A DNA stretch of 64,000 nt from Eutreptiella sp. 'Long Island Sound 2002' (lineage: Eukaryota > Euglenozoa > Euglenophyceae > Eutreptiales > Eutreptiaceae), in the NCBI GenBank assembly GCA_964036045.1, contig OZ038378.1, forward strand, positions 160,712,576 through 160,776,575, in the 5' to 3' direction. Made by a program: the position numbers and the translations under genes. Of this stretch, positions 1 through 14,300 are shown in pieces (position 1 is the first letter of the stretch; every line of letters starts with the position of its first letter). The notes below the pieces were generated by a model. That model searched no databases. It saw nothing but the letters and a program-made list of their open reading frames with translations, and was not told the DNA's origin.

Positions 1-2440
1 AAGTGGAAACAGGTGGGGAAAATTGGGGGAAATAGGGACTATGTGGGACCAAGTGGAAACAGGTGGGGCAAACTAGGAAAAATTGGGACAAAGTGGGACC
101 AAGTCGAAACAGGTGGGGAAAACTGGGAAAAATTGGGACTAAGTGGGACCAAGTGGAAATAGGTGGGGAAAACTGGGGAAAATTGGGACTAAGTTGGACC
201 AAGTGGAAACAGGGGGGGGGAAACTAGGAAAAATTGGGACAAGTGGGACCAAGTGGAAACAGGTGGGGAAAACTGGGAAAAATTGGGACCAAGTGGGACC
301 AGGTGGAAACAGGTGGGAAAACTGGGAAAAATTGGGACTAAGTGGGACCAAGTGGAAACAGGTGGGGAAAACTGGGAAAAATTGGGGCTGAGTGGGACCA
401 AGTGGAAACAGGTGGGGAAAACTGGGAAAAATTGGGACTAAGTGGGACCAAGTGGAAACAGGTGGGGAAAGCTGGAGCAAATTGGGACTAAGTGGGACCA
501 AGTGGAAACAGGTGGGGAAAACTGGGAAAAATTGGGAATGAGTGGGACCAAGTGGAAACAGGTGGGGAAAACTGGGAAAAATTGGGACTGAGTGGGACCA
601 AGTGGAAACAGGTGGGGAAAACTGGGGAGAATTGGGACTAAGTGGGACCAAGTGGAAACAGGTGGGGAAAATTGGGGAAAATTGGGACTAAGTGGGACCA
701 AGTGGAAACATGTGGCGAAAACTGAGGAAAATTGGGACTAAGTGGGACCAAGTGGGAACAGGTGGGGAAAACTGGGAAAAATTGGGACTAAGTGGGACCA
801 AGTGGAAACGGGTGGGGAAAACTTGGAAAAATTGGGACTAAGTTGGACCAAGTGGATACAGGTGGGGAAAACTTGGGAAAATTGGGACTAAGTTGGACCA
901 AGTGGAAACAGGTGGGGAAAACTGGGAAAAATTGGGACTAAGTGGGGCCAAGTGGAAATAGGTGGGGAAAACTAGGGAAAATTGGGACTAAGTTGGACCA
1001 AGTGGAAACAGGGGGGGGAAACTAGGAGAAATTGGGACAAGTGGGACCAAGTGGAAACAGGTGGGGAAAACTGGGAAAAATTGGGACCAAGTGGGACCAG
1101 GTGGAAACAGGTGGGAAAACTGGGAAAAATTGGGACTAAGTGGCACCAAGTGGAAACAGGTGGGGAAAGCTGGGAAAAATTGGGACTACCTTGGACCAAG
1201 TGGAAACAGGTGGGGAAAACTGGGAAAAATTGGGACTAAGTGGGACCAAGTGGAAACAGGTGGGGAAAACTGGGGAAAATTGGGACTAAGTGGGACCAAG
1301 TGGAAACAGGTGGGGAAAATTGGGGAAAATTGGGACTAAGTGGGACCAAGTGGAAACAGGTGGGGAAAACTGGGAAAAATTGGGAATGAGTCGGACCAAG
1401 TGGAAACAGGTGGGGAAAACTGGGAAAAATTGGGACTGAGTGGGACCAAGTGGAAACAGGTGGGGAAAACTTGGGAAAATTGGGACTAAGTGGGACCAAG
1501 TGGAAACAGGTGGGGAAAATTGGGGAAAATTAGGACTAAGTGGGACCACGTGGAAACAGGTGGGGAAAGCTGGGAAAAATTGGGACTAAGTGGGACCAAG
1601 TGGAAACAGGTGGGGAAAACTGGGAAAAATTGGGACTAAGTGGGACCAAGTGGAAACAGGTGGGGAAAACTGGGGAAAATTGGGACTAAGTGGGACCAAG
1701 TGGAAACAGGTGGGGAAAACTGAGGAAAATTGGGACTAAGTGGGACCAAGTGGAAACAGGTGGGGAAAACTGGGAAAAAATGGGACTAAGTGGGACCAAG
1801 TGGAAACGGGTGGGGAAAACTTGGAAAAATTGGGACTAAGTTGGACCAAGTGGAAACAGGCGGGGAAAACTTGGGGAAATTGGGACGAAGTGGGACCAAA
1901 TGGAAACAGGTGGGGAAAGCTGGGAAAAATTGGGACTAAGTGGGACCAAGTGGAAACAGGTGGGGAAAAGTGGGGACAATTGGGACCAAGTGGGACCAAG
2001 TGGAAACAGGTGGGGAAAACTGGGGAAAATTGGGACTAAGTGGGACCAAGTGGAAACAGGTGGGGAAAACTGGGAAAAATTGGGACTAAGTGGGACCAAG
2101 TGAAAACAAGTGGGGAAAACTGGGAAAAATTGGGCCCAAGTGGGACGAAGTGGAAACAGGTGGGGAAACCTGGGAAAAATTGGGACTAAGTGGGACCAAG
2201 TGGAAACGGGTGGGGAAAATTGGGAGAAATTGGAACTAAGTGGGACCAAGTGGAAACAGGTGGGGAAAGCTGGGAAAAATTGGGACCAAGTGGGACCAAG
2301 TGGAAACAGGTGGGGAAAACTGGGAAAAATTGGGACCAAGTGGGACCAAGTGGAAACAGGTGGGGAAACGTGGGAAAAATTGGGACTAAGTGGGACCAAG
2401 TAGAAACAGGTGGGGAAAACTGGGGAAAATTGGGACTAAG
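1..2440 (+). repeat. Segmental copy A of a block repeated about 41.3-41.9 kb downstream
   Basis: The variant monomers here occur in the same order at 41301-44340. The first 120 bases, with their ATAGGGACTATG and GGGCAAACTAGG variants, match 41301 onward at an offset of 41300. The offset then grows in steps close to 50 bp (41350, 41799, 41899), as expected from gain or loss of whole monomers. Shared rare variants include CTGGAGCAAATTGGG near 473, GGGAATGAG near 535 and GGGACTACCTTGG near 1184. Confidence 0.8.
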
Positions 2441-3630
2441 TGGGACCAAGTGGAAACACGTGGGAAAACTGGGAAAAATTGGGACTAAATTGGACCAAGT
2501 GGAAACGGGTGGGGAAAACTGGGAAAAATTGGGACTAAGTGGGACCAAGTGGAAACAGGTGGGGAAAAGTGGGGAAAATTGGGACCAAGTGGGACCAAGT
2601 CGAAACAGGTGGGGAAAACTGGGAAAAATTGGGACCAAGTGGGACCAGGTGGAAACAGGTGGGAAAACTGGGGAAAATTGGGACTAAGTGGGACCAAGTG
2701 GAAACAGGTGGGGAAAACTGGGGAAAATTGGGACTGAGTGGGACCAAGTGGAAACAGGGGGGGGAAACTGGGAAAAATTGGGACTAAGTGGGACCAAGTG
2801 GAAACAGGTGGGGAAAAGTGGGAAAAATTGGGACCAAATGGGACCAGGTGGAAACAGGTGGGAAAACTGGGGAAAATTGGGACTAAGTGGGACCAAGTGG
2901 AAACAGGTGGGGAAAACTGGGAAAAATTGGGACTGAGTGGGACCAAGTGGAAACAGGGGGGGAAAACTAGGAAAAATTGGGACAAGTGGGACCAAGTGGA
3001 AACAGGTGGGGAAAACTGGGAAAAATTGGGACCAAGTGGGACCAGGTGGAAACAGGTGGGAAAACTGGGAGAAATTGGGACTAAGTGGGACCAAGTGGAA
3101 ACAGGTGGGGAAAACTGGGAAAAATTGGGACTGAGTGGGACCAAGTGGAAACAGGTGGGGAAAGCTGGGGAAAATTGGGACCAAGTGGGACCAAGTGGAA
3201 ACAGGTGGGGAAAACTGGGAAAAATTGGGACTAAGTTGGACCAAGTGGAAACAGGTGGGGAAAACTGGCAAAAATTGGGACTAAGTGGGACCAAGTGGAA
3301 ACAAGTGGGGAAAACTGGGAAAAATTGGGACTAAGTTGGACCAAGTGGAAACAGGTGGGGAAAGCTGGGGAAAATTTGGACCAAGTGGGACCAAGTGGAA
3401 ACAGGTGGGGAAAACTGGGAAAAATTGAGACTAAGTGGGGCGAAGTGGAAACGGGTGGGGAAAAGTGGGGAAAATTGGGACCAAGTGGGACCGAGTGGAA
3501 ACAGGTGGGGAAACCTGGGAAGAATTGGGACTAAGTTGGACCAAGTGGAAACAGGTGGGGAAAACTGGGAAAAATTGGGACTAAGTGGGACCAAGTGGAA
3601 ACGGGTGGGGAAAACTGGGGAAAATTGGGA
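1836..3630 (+). repeat. 1795-bp higher-order repeat, first copy
   Basis: This block of about 36 monomers is followed at once by a near-identical copy at 3631-5385. Distinctive variants recur at an offset of exactly 1795, for example GGGCCCAAG near 2133 and 3928, and the CTAAATTGG variant near 2485 and 4280. Differences are few; one is GACGAAG at 2146 against GACCAAG at 3941. Confidence 0.85.
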
Positions 3631-5385
3631 CTAAGTTGGACCAAGTGGAAACAGGCGGGGAAAACTTGGGGAAATTGGGACGAAGTGGGACCAAATGGAA
3701 ACAGGTGGGGAAAGCTGGGAAAAATTGGGACTAAGTGGGACCAAGTGGAAACAGGTGGGGAAAAGTGGGGACAATTGGGACCAAGTGGGACCAAGTGGAA
3801 ACAGGTGGGGAAAACTGGGGAAAATTGGGACTAAGTGGGACCAAGTGGAAACAGGTGGGGAAAACTGGGAAAAATTGGGACTAAGTGGGACCAAGTGAAA
3901 ACAAGTGGGGAAAACTGGGAAAAATTGGGCCCAAGTGGGACCAAGTGGAAACAGGTGGGGAAACCTGGGAAAAATTGGGACTAAGTGGGACCAAGTGGAA
4001 ACGGGTGGGGAAAATTGGGAGAAATTGGAACTAAGTGGGACCAAGTGGAAACAGGTGGGGAAAGCTGGGAAAAATTGGGACCAAGTGGGACCAAGTGGAA
4101 ACAGGTGGGGAAAACTGGGAAAAATTGGGACCAAGTGGGACCAAGTGGAAACAGGTGGGGAAACGTGGGAAAAATTGGGACTAAGTGGGACCAAGTAGAA
4201 ACAGGTGGGGAAAACTGGGGAAAATTGGGACTAAGTGGGACCAAGTGGAAACACGTGGGAAAACTGGGAAAAATTGGGACTAAATTGGACCAAGTGGAAA
4301 CGGGTGGGGAAAACTGGGAAAAATTGGGACTAAGTGGGACCAAGTGGAAACAGGTGGGGAAAAGTGGGGAAAATTGGGACCAAGTGGGACCAAGTCGAAA
4401 CAGGTGGGGAAAACTGGGAAAAATTGGGACCAAGTGGGACCAGGTGGAAACAGGTGGGAAAACTGGGGAAAATTGGGACTAAGTGGGACCAAGTGGAAAC
4501 AGGTGGGGAAAACTGGGGAAAATTGGGACTGAGTGGGACCAAGTGGAAACAGGGGGGGAAAACTGGGAAAAATTGGGACTAAGTGGGACCAAGTGGAAAC
4601 AGGTGGGGAAAAGTGGGAAAAATTGGGACCAAATGGGACCAGGTGGAAACAGGTGGGAAAACTGGGGAAAATTGGGACTAAGTGGGACCAAGTGGAAACA
4701 GGTGGGGAAAACTGGGAAAAATTGGGACTGAGTGGGACCAAGTGGAAACAGGGGGGGAAAACTAGGAAAAATTGGGACAAGTGGGACCAAGTGGAAACAG
4801 GTGGGGAAAACTGGGAAAAATTGGGACCAAGTGGGACCAGGTGGAAACAGGTGGGAAAACTGGGAGAAATTGGGACTAAGTGGGACCAAGTGGAAACAGG
4901 TGGGGAAAACTGGGAAAAATTGGGACTGAGTGGGACCAAGTGGAAACAGGTGGGGAAAGCTGGGGAAAATTGGGACCAAGTGGGACCAAGTGGAAACAGG
5001 TGGGGAAAACTGGGAAAAATTGGGACTAAGTTGGACCAAGTGGAAACAGGTGGGGAAAACTGGCAAAAATTGGGACTAAGTGGGACCAAGTGGAAACAAG
5101 TGGGGAAAACTGGGAAAAATTGGGACTAAGTTGGACCAAGTGGAAACAGGTGGGGAAAGCTGGGGAAAATTTGGACCAAGTGGGACCAAGTGGAAACAGG
5201 TGGGGAAAACTGGGAAAAATTGAGACTAAGTGGGGCGAAGTGGAAACGGGTGGGGAAAAGTGGGGAAAATTGGGACCAAGTGGGACCGAGTGGAAACAGG
5301 TGGGGAAACCTGGGAAGAATTGGGACTAAGTTGGACCAAGTGGAAACAGGTGGGGAAAACTGGGAAAAATTGGGACTAAGTTGGA
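3631..5385 (+). repeat. 1795-bp higher-order repeat, second copy
   Basis: This is the second copy of the block starting at 1836. It stays aligned until about 5380, where monomers with CGAGTGGGGAAAACTTGG replace those of the first copy. A more diverged third version of the same variant order lies at about 6025-6834 (offset 1745). Confidence 0.85.
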
Positions 5386-8300
5386 CCAAGTGGAAACGAG
5401 TGGGGAAAACTTGGAAAAATTGGGACTAAGTTGGACCAGGTGGAAACAGGTGGGGAAAACTGGGGAAAATTGGGACTAAGTTGGACCAAGTGGAAACAGG
5501 TTGGGAAAGCTGGGGGAAATTGGGACCAAGTGGGACCAAGTGCAAACAGGTGGGGAAAACTGGGAAAAATTGGGACTAAGTGGGGCGAAGTGGAAACAGG
5601 TGGGGAAAAGTGGGAAAAATTGGGACCAGGTGGGACCAAGTGGAAACAGGTGGGGCAAGCCGTGAAAAATTGGGACTAAGTGGGACCAAGTGGAAACAGG
5701 TGGGGAAAACTGGGAAAAATTGGGACTAAGTGGGACCAAGTGGAAACAAATGGGGAAAGCTGGGAAAAATTGGGACTGAGTGGGACCAAGTGGAAACAGG
5801 TAGGGAAAACTGGGAAAAATTGGGACTAAGTTGGACCAAGTGGAAACAGGTGGGGAAAACTGGGAAAAATTGGGACTAAGTTGGACCACGTGGAAACAGG
5901 TGGGGAAAGATGGGGAAAATTGGGACCAAGTGGGACCAAGTGGAAACAGGTGGGGAAAACTGGGAAAAATTGGGACCAAGTGGGACCAGGTGGAAAGAGG
6001 TGGGAAAACTGGGAAAAATTGGGACTAAGTGGGACCAAGTGGAAACAGGTGGGGAAAACTGGGAAAAATTGGGACTAAGTGGGACCAAGTGGAAACAGGT
6101 GGGGAAAAGTGGGGAAAATTGGGACCAAGGGGGACCAAGTCGAAACAGGTGGAAAAAACTGGGAAAAATTGGGACCAAGTGGGACCAGGTGGAAACAGGT
6201 GGGAAAACTGGGGAAAATTGGGACTAAGTGGGACCAAGTGGAAACAGGTGGGGAAAACTGGGGAAAATTGGGACTGAGTGGGACCAAGTGGAAACAGGGG
6301 GGGGAAACTGGGAAAAATTGGGACTAAGTGGGACCAAGTGGAAACACGTGGGGAAAAGTGGGAAAAATTGGGACCAAGTGGGACCAGGTGGAAACAGGTG
6401 GGAAAACTGGGGAAAATTGGGACTAAGTGGGACCAAGTGGAAACAGGTGGGGAAAACTGGGAAAAATTGGGACTGAGTGGGACCAAGTGGAAACAGGGGG
6501 GGAAAACCAGGAAAAATTGGGACAAGTGGGACCAAGTGGAAACAGGTGGGGAAAACTGGGAAAAATTGGGACCAAGTGGGACCAGGTGGAAACAGGTGGG
6601 AAAACTGGGAGAAATTGGGACTAAGTGGGACCAAGTGGAAACAGGTGGGGAAAACTGGGAAAAATTGGGACTGAGTGGGACCAAGTGGAAACAGGTGGGG
6701 AAAGCTGCGGAAAATTGGGACCAAGTGGGACCAAGTGGAAACAGGTGGGGAAAACTGGGAAAAATTGGGACTAAGTGGGACCAAGTGGAAACAGGTGGGG
6801 CAAGCCGGGAAAAATTGGGACTAAGTGGGACCAAGTGGAAACAGGTGGGGAAAACTGGGAAAAATTGGGACTAGGTGGGACCAAGTGGAAACAGGTGAGG
6901 AAAACTGGGAAAAATTGGGACTGAGTGGGACCAAGTGGAAACAGGTGGGGAAAACTGGGAAAAATTGGGACTAAGTTGGACCAAGTGGAAACAGGTGGGG
7001 AAAACTGGGAAAAATTGGGACTAAGTTGGACCAAGTGGAAACAGGTGGGGAAAGATGGGGAAAATTGGGACCAAGTGGGACCAAGTGGAAACAGGTGGGG
7101 AAAACTGGGAAAAATTGGGACCAAGTGGGACCAAGTGGAAACAGGTGGGGAAAGCTGGGAAAAATTGGGACTAAGTGGGACCAAGTGGAAACAGGTGGGG
7201 AAAACTGGGAAAAATTGGGACTAAGTGGGACCAAGTGGAAACAGGTGGGGAAAAGTGGGAAAAATTGGGGCCAAGTGGGACCAGGTGGAAACAGGTGGGA
7301 AAACTGGGGAAAATTGGGACTAAGTGGGACCAAGTGGAAACAGGTGGGGAAAACTGGGAAAAATTGGGACTTAGTGGGACCAAGTGGAAACAGGTGGGGA
7401 AAACTGGGAAAAATTGGGACTAAGTGGGACCAAGTGGAAACGGGTGGGGAAAATTGGGAGAAATTGGGACTAAGTGGGACCAAGTGGAAACAGGTGGGGA
7501 AATCTGGGAAAAATTGGGACTAAGTGGGACCAAGTGAAAACAGGTGGGGAAAACTGGCAAAAATTGGGACTAAGTGGGACCAAGTGGAAACAGGTGGGGA
7601 AAACTGGGGAAAATTGGGACTAAGTGGGACCAAGTGTAAACAGGTGGGGAAAACTGGGAAAAATTGGGACTAAGTGGGACCAAGTTGAAACAGGTGGTCA
7701 AAACTGGCAAAAATTGGGACTAACTTGGACCAAGTGGAAACAGGTGGGGAAAATTGGGGGAAATTGGGAGTATGTGGGACCAAGTGGAAACAGGTGGGGC
7801 AAACTAGGAAAAATTGGGACTAAGTGGGACGAAGTCGAAAGAGGTGGGGAAAACTGGGAGAAATTGGGACTAAGTGGGACCAAGTGGAAATAGGTGGGGA
7901 AAACTGGGGAAAATTGGGACTAAGTTGGACCAAGTGGAAACAGGTGGGGAAAAGTGGGGAAAATTGGGACAAGTGGGACCAAGTGGAAACAGGTGGCGAA
8001 AACTGGGAAAAATTGGGACCAAGTGGGACCAGGTGGAAAGAGGTGGGAAAACTGGGAAAAATTGGGACTAAGTGGGACCAACTGGAAAGAGGTGGGGAAA
8101 ACTGGGGAAAATTGGGACTAAGTGGGACCAAGTGGAAACAGGTGGGGAAAACTGGGAAAAATTGGGACTGAGTGGAACCAAGTGGAAACAGGGGGGGAAA
8201 ACTAGGAAAAATTGGGACAAGTGGGACCAAGTGGAAACAGGTGGGGAAAACTGGGAAAAATTGGGACCAAGTGGGACCAGGCCGAAACAGGTGGGGAAAA

Positions 8301-11300
8301 TTGGGGAAAATTGGGACTAAGTGGGACCAAGTGGAAACAGGTGGGGAAAACTGGGAAAAATTGGGACTAAGTGGGACCAAGTGGAAACAGGTGGGGAAAA
8401 CTGGGAAAAATTGGGACTAAGTGGGACCAAGTGGAAACGGGTGGGGAAAATTGGGAGAAATTGGGACTAAGTGGGACCATGTGGAAACAGGTGGGGAAAA
8501 CTGGGAAAAATTGGGACTGAGTGGGACCAAGTGGAAACAGGGGGGGGGGGGAAATAGGAAAAATTGGGACAAGTGGGACGAAGTGGAAACAGGTGGGGAA
8601 AACTGGGAAAAATTGGGCCTAAGTGGGACCAAGTGGAAACAGGTGCGGAAAACTGAGTAAAATTGGGACTAAGTGGGACCAAGTGGAAACAGGTGGGGAA
8701 AACTGGGGAAAATTGGGACTAAGTGGGACCAAGTGGAAACAGGTCGGGAAAACTGGGAAAAATTGGGACTAAGTGGGACCAAGTGGAAACGGGTGGGGAA
8801 AACTTGGAAAAATTGGGACTAGGTTGTACCAGGTGGAAACAGGTGGGGAAAACTGGGAAAAATTGGGACTAAGTTGGACCAAGTGGAAACAGGTGGGGAA
8901 AATTGGGGGAAATTGGGACTAAGTTGGACCAAGTGGAAACAGGTGGGGAAAGCTGGGGAAAATTGGGACCAAGTGGGACCAAGTGGAAACAGGTGGGGAA
9001 AACTAGGAAAAATTTGGACTAAGTGGGGCGAAGTGGAAACAGGTGGAGAAAATTGGGAAAAATTGGGACCAAGTGGGACCAAGTGGAAACAGGTGGGGAA
9101 AACTGGGAAAAATTGGGACTAAGTGGGACCAAGTGGAAATAGGTGGGGAAAACTGGGAAAAACGGGGACTAAGTGGGACCAAGTGGAAACAGGTGGGGAA
9201 AATTGGGGAAAATTGGGACTAAGTGGGACCAAGTGGAAACAGGTGGGGAAAACTGGGAAAAATTGGGACTAAGTGGGACCAAGTGGAAACAGGTGGGGAA
9301 AACTGGGAAAAATTGGGACTAAGTGGGACCAAGTGGAAACGGGTGGGGAAAATTGGGAGAAATTGGGACTAAGTGGGACCAAGTGGAAACAGGTGGGGAA
9401 ATCTGGGAAAAATTGGGACTAAGTGGGACCAAGTGGAAACACGTGGGGAAAACTGGCAAAAATTGGGACTAAGTGGGACCAAGTGGAAACAGGTGGGGAA
9501 AACTGGGGAAAATTGGGACTAAGTGGGACCAAGTGTAAACAGGTGGGGAAAACTGGGAAAAATTGGGACTAAGTGGGACCAAGTTGAAACAGGTGGTCAA
9601 AACTGGCAAAAATTGGGACTAACTTGGACCAAGTGGAAACAGGTGGGGAAAATTGGGGGAAATTGGGAGTATGTGGGACCAAGTGGAAACAGGTGGGGCA
9701 AACTAGGAAAAATTGGGACAAAGTGGGACCAAGTCGAAAGAGGTGGGGAAAACTGGGAGAAATTGGGACTAAGTGGGACCAAGTGGAAATAGGTGGGGAA
9801 AACTGGGGAAAATTGGGACTAAGTTGGACCAAGTGGAAACAGGTGGGGAAAACTGGGAAAAATTGGGACTGAGTGGAACCAAGTGGAAACAGGGGGGGAA
9901 AACTAGGAAAAATTGGGACAAGTGGGACCAAGTGGAAACAGGTGGGGAAAACTGGGAAAAATTGGGACCAAGTGGGACCAGGTGGAAACAGGTGGGAAAA
10001 CTGGGAGAAATTGGGACTAAGTGGGACCAAGTGGAAACAGGTGGGGAAAACTGGGAAAAATTGGGACTGAGTGGGACCAAGTGGAAACAGGTGGGGAAAA
10101 CTGGGAAAAATTGGGACTAAGTTGGACCAAGTGGAAACAGGTGGGGAAAGCTGGGGAAAATTGGGACCAAGTGGGACCAAGTGGAAACAGGTGGGGAAAA
10201 CTGGGAAAAATTGGGACTAAGTTGGACCAAGTGGAAACAGGTGGGGAAAGCTGGGGAAAATTGGGACCAAGTGGGACCAAGTGGAAACAGGTGGGGAAAA
10301 TTGGGAAAAATTGGGACTAAGTGGGGCGAAGTGGAAACAGGTGGGGAAAAGTGGGAAAAATTGGGACCAAGTGGGACCAAGTGGAAACGGGTGGGGAAAA
10401 CTTGGAAAAATTGGGACTAAGTTGGACCAAGTGGAAACAGGTGGGGAAAACTGGCAAAAATTGGGACTAAGTGGGACCAAGTGGAAACAAGTGGGGAAAA
10501 CTGGGAAAAATTGGGACTAAGTTGGACCAAGTGGAAACAGGTGGGGAAAGCTAGGGGAAAATTGGGACCAAGTGGGACCAAGTGGAAACGAGTGGGGAAA
10601 ACTGGGGGAAATTGGGACCAAGTGGGACCAAGTGGAAACAGGTGGGGAAAACTGGGAAAAATTGAGAGTAAGTGGGGCGAAGTGGAAACGGGTGGGGAAA
10701 AGTGGGAAAAATTGGGACCAAGTGGGACCGAGTGGAAACAGGTGGGGAAACCTGGGAAGAATTGGGACTAAGTTGGACCAAGTGGAAACAGGTGGGGAAA
10801 ACTGGGAAAAATTGGGACTAAGTGGGACCAAGTGGAAACGAGTGGGGAAAACTTGGAAAAATTGGGACTAAGTTGGACCAGGTGGAAACAGGTGGGGAAA
10901 ACTGGGAAAAATTGGGACTAAGTTGGACCAAGTGGAAACAGGTGGGGAAAGCTGGGGAAAATTGGGACCAAGTGGGACCAAGTGCAAACAGGTGGGAAAA
11001 ACTGGGAAAAATTGGGACTAAGTGGGGCGAAGTGGAAACAGGTGGGGAAAAGTGGGAAAAATTGGGACCAAGTGGGACCAAGTGGAAACAGGTGGGGCAA
11101 GCCGTGAAAAATTGGGACTAAGTGGGACCAAGTGGAAACAGGTGGGGAAAACTGGGAAAAATTGGGACTAAGTGGGACCAAGTGGAAACAGGTGGGGAAA
11201 GCTGGGAAAAATTGGGACTGAGTGGGACCAAGTGGAAACAGGTGGGGAAAACTGGGAAAAATTGGGACTAAGTTGGACCAAGTGGAAACAGGTGGGGAAA

Positions 11301-14300
11301 ACTGGGAAAAATTGGGACTAAGTTGGACCAAGTGGAAACAGGTGGGGAAAGATGGGGAAAATTGGGACCAAGTGGGACCAAGTGGAAACAGGTGGGGAAA
11401 ACTGGGAAAAATTGGAACCAAGTGGGACCAGGTGGAAAGAGGTGGGAAAACTGGGAAAAATTGGGACTAAGTGGGACCAAGTGGAAACAGGTGGGGAAAA
11501 CTGGGAAAAATTGGGACTAAGTGGGACCAAGTGGAAACAGGTGGGGAAAAGTGGGGAAAATTGGGACCAAGTGGGACCAAGTCGAAACAGGTGGGGAAAA
11601 CTGGGAAAAATTGGGACCAAGTGGGACCAGGTGGAAACAGGTGGGAAAACTGGGGAAAATTGGGACTAAGTGGGACCAAGTGGAAACAGGTGGGGAAAAC
11701 TGGGGAAAATTGGGACTGAGTGGGACCAAGTGGAAACAGGGGGGGAAAACTGGGAAAAATTGGGACTAAGTGGGACCAAGTGGAAACAGGTGGGGAAAAG
11801 TGGGAAAAATTGGGACCAAGTGGGACCAGGTGGAAACAGGTGGGAAAACTGGGGAAAATTGGGACTAAGTGGGACCAAGTGGAAACAGGTGGGGAAAACT
11901 GGGAAAAATTGGGACTGAGTGGGACCAAGTGGAAACAGGTGGGGGAAAACTAGGAAAAAGTGGGACAAGTGGGACCAAGTGGAAACAGGTGGGGAAAACT
12001 GGGAAAAATTGGGACCAAGTGGGACCAGGTGGAAACAGGTGGGAAAACTGGGAGAAATTGGGACTAAGTGGGACCAAGTGGAAACAGGTGGGGAAAACTG
12101 GGAAAAATTGGGACTGAGTGGGACCAAGTGGAAACAGGTGGGGAAAGCTGGGGAAAATTGGGACCAAGTGGGACCAAGTGGAAACAGGTGGGGAAAACGG
12201 GGAAAAATTGGGACTAAGTTGGACCAAGTGGAAACAGGTGGGGAAAACTGGCAACAATTGGGACTAAGTGGGACCAAGTGGAAACAAGTGGGGAAAACTG
12301 GGAAAAATTGGGACTAAGTTGGACCAAGTGGAAACAGGTGGGGAAAGCTGGGGAAAATTGGGACCAAGTGGGACCAAGTGGAAACAGGTGGGGAAAACTG
12401 GGAAAAATTGAGACTAAGTGGGGCGAAGTGGAAACGGGTGGGGAAAAGTGGAAAAAATTGGGACCAAGTGGGACCGAGTGGAAACAGGTGGGGAAACCTG
12501 GGAAGAATTGGGACTAAGTTGGACCAAGTGGAAACAGGTGGGGAAAACTGGGAAAAATTGGGACTAAGTTGGACCAAGTGGAAACGAGTGGGGAAAACTT
12601 GGAAAAATTGGGACTAAGTTGGACCAGGTGGAAACAGGTGGGGAAAACTGGGAAAAATTGGGACTAAGTTGGACCAAGTGGAAACAGGTGGGGAAAGCTG
12701 GGGGAAATTGGGACCAAGTGGGACCAAGTGCAAACAGGTGGGGAAAACTGGGAAAAATTGGGACTAAGTGGGGCGAAGTGGAAACAGGTGGGGAAAAGTG
12801 GGAAAAATTGGGACCAAGTGGGACCAAGTGGAAACAGGTGGGGCAAGCCGTGAAAAATTGGGACTAAGTGGGACCAAGTGGAAACAGGTGGGGAAAACGG
12901 GGAAAAATTGGGACTAAGTGGGACCAAGTGGAAACAGGTGGGGAAAACTGGGAAAAATTGGGCCTAAGTGGGACCAAGTGGAAACAGGTGGGGAAAACTG
13001 GGAAAAATTGGGACTAAGTTGGACCAAGTGGAAACAGGTGGGGAAAACTGGGAAAAATTGGGACTAAGTTGGACCACGTGGAAACAGGTGGGGAAAGATG
13101 GGGAAAATTGGGACCAAGTGGGACCAAGTGGAAACAAGTGGGGAAAACTGGGAAAAATTGGGACCAAGTGGGACCAGGTGGAAAGAGGTGGGAAAACTGG
13201 GAAAAATTGGGACTAAGTGGGACCAAGTGGAAACAGGTGGGGAAAACTGGGAAAAATTGGGACTAAGTGGGACCAAGTGGAAACAGGTGGGGAAAAGTGG
13301 GGAAAATTGGGACCAAGTGGGACCAAGTCGAAACAGGTGGGGAAAACTGGGAAAAATTGGGACCAAGTGGGACCAGGTGGAAACAGGTGGGAACACTGGG
13401 GAAAATTGGGACTAAGTGGGACCAAGTGGAAACAGGTGGGGAAAACTGGGGAAAATTGGGACTGAGTGGGACCAAGTGGAAACAGGGGGGGAAAACTGGG
13501 AAAAATTGGGACTAAGTGGGACCAAGTGGAAACAGGTGGGGAAAAGTGGGAAAAATTGGGACCAAGTGGGACCAGGTGGAAACAGGTGGGAAAACTGGGG
13601 AAAATTGGGACTAAGTGGGACCAAGTGGAAACAGGTGGGGAAAACTGGGAAAAATTGGGACTGAGTGGGACCAAGTGGAAACACGGGGGGAAAACTAGGA
13701 AAAATTGGGACAAGTGGGACCAAGTGGAAACAGGTGGGTAAAACTGGGAAAAATTGGGACCAAGTGGGACCAGGTGGAAACAGGTGGGAAAACTGGGAGA
13801 AATTGGGACTAAGTGGGACCAAGTGGAAACAGGTGGGGAAAACTGGGAAAAATTGGGACTGAGTGGGACCAAGTGGAAACAGGTGGGGAAAGCTGGGGAA
13901 AATTGGGACCAAGTGGGACCCAGTGGAAACAGGTGGGGAAAACTGGGAAAAATTGGGACTAAGTGGGACCAAGTGGAAACAGGTGGGGAAAACTGCGAAA
14001 AATTGGGACTAAGTGGGACCAAGTGGAAACGAGTGGGGAACACTTCGAAAAATTGGGACCCAGTTGGACCAAGTGGAAACAGGTGGGGAAAGCTGGGGAA
14101 AATTGGGACTAAGTTGGACCAAGTGGAAACAGGTGGGGAAAGCTGGGAAAAATTGGGACCAAGTGGGACCAAGTGGAAACAGGTGGGGAAAACTGGGAAA
14201 AATTGGGACTAAGTGGGACCAAGTGGAAACAGGTGGGGAAAAGTGGGAAAAATTGGGACCAAGTGGGACCAAGTGGAAACAGGTGGGGGAAAATGGGAAA

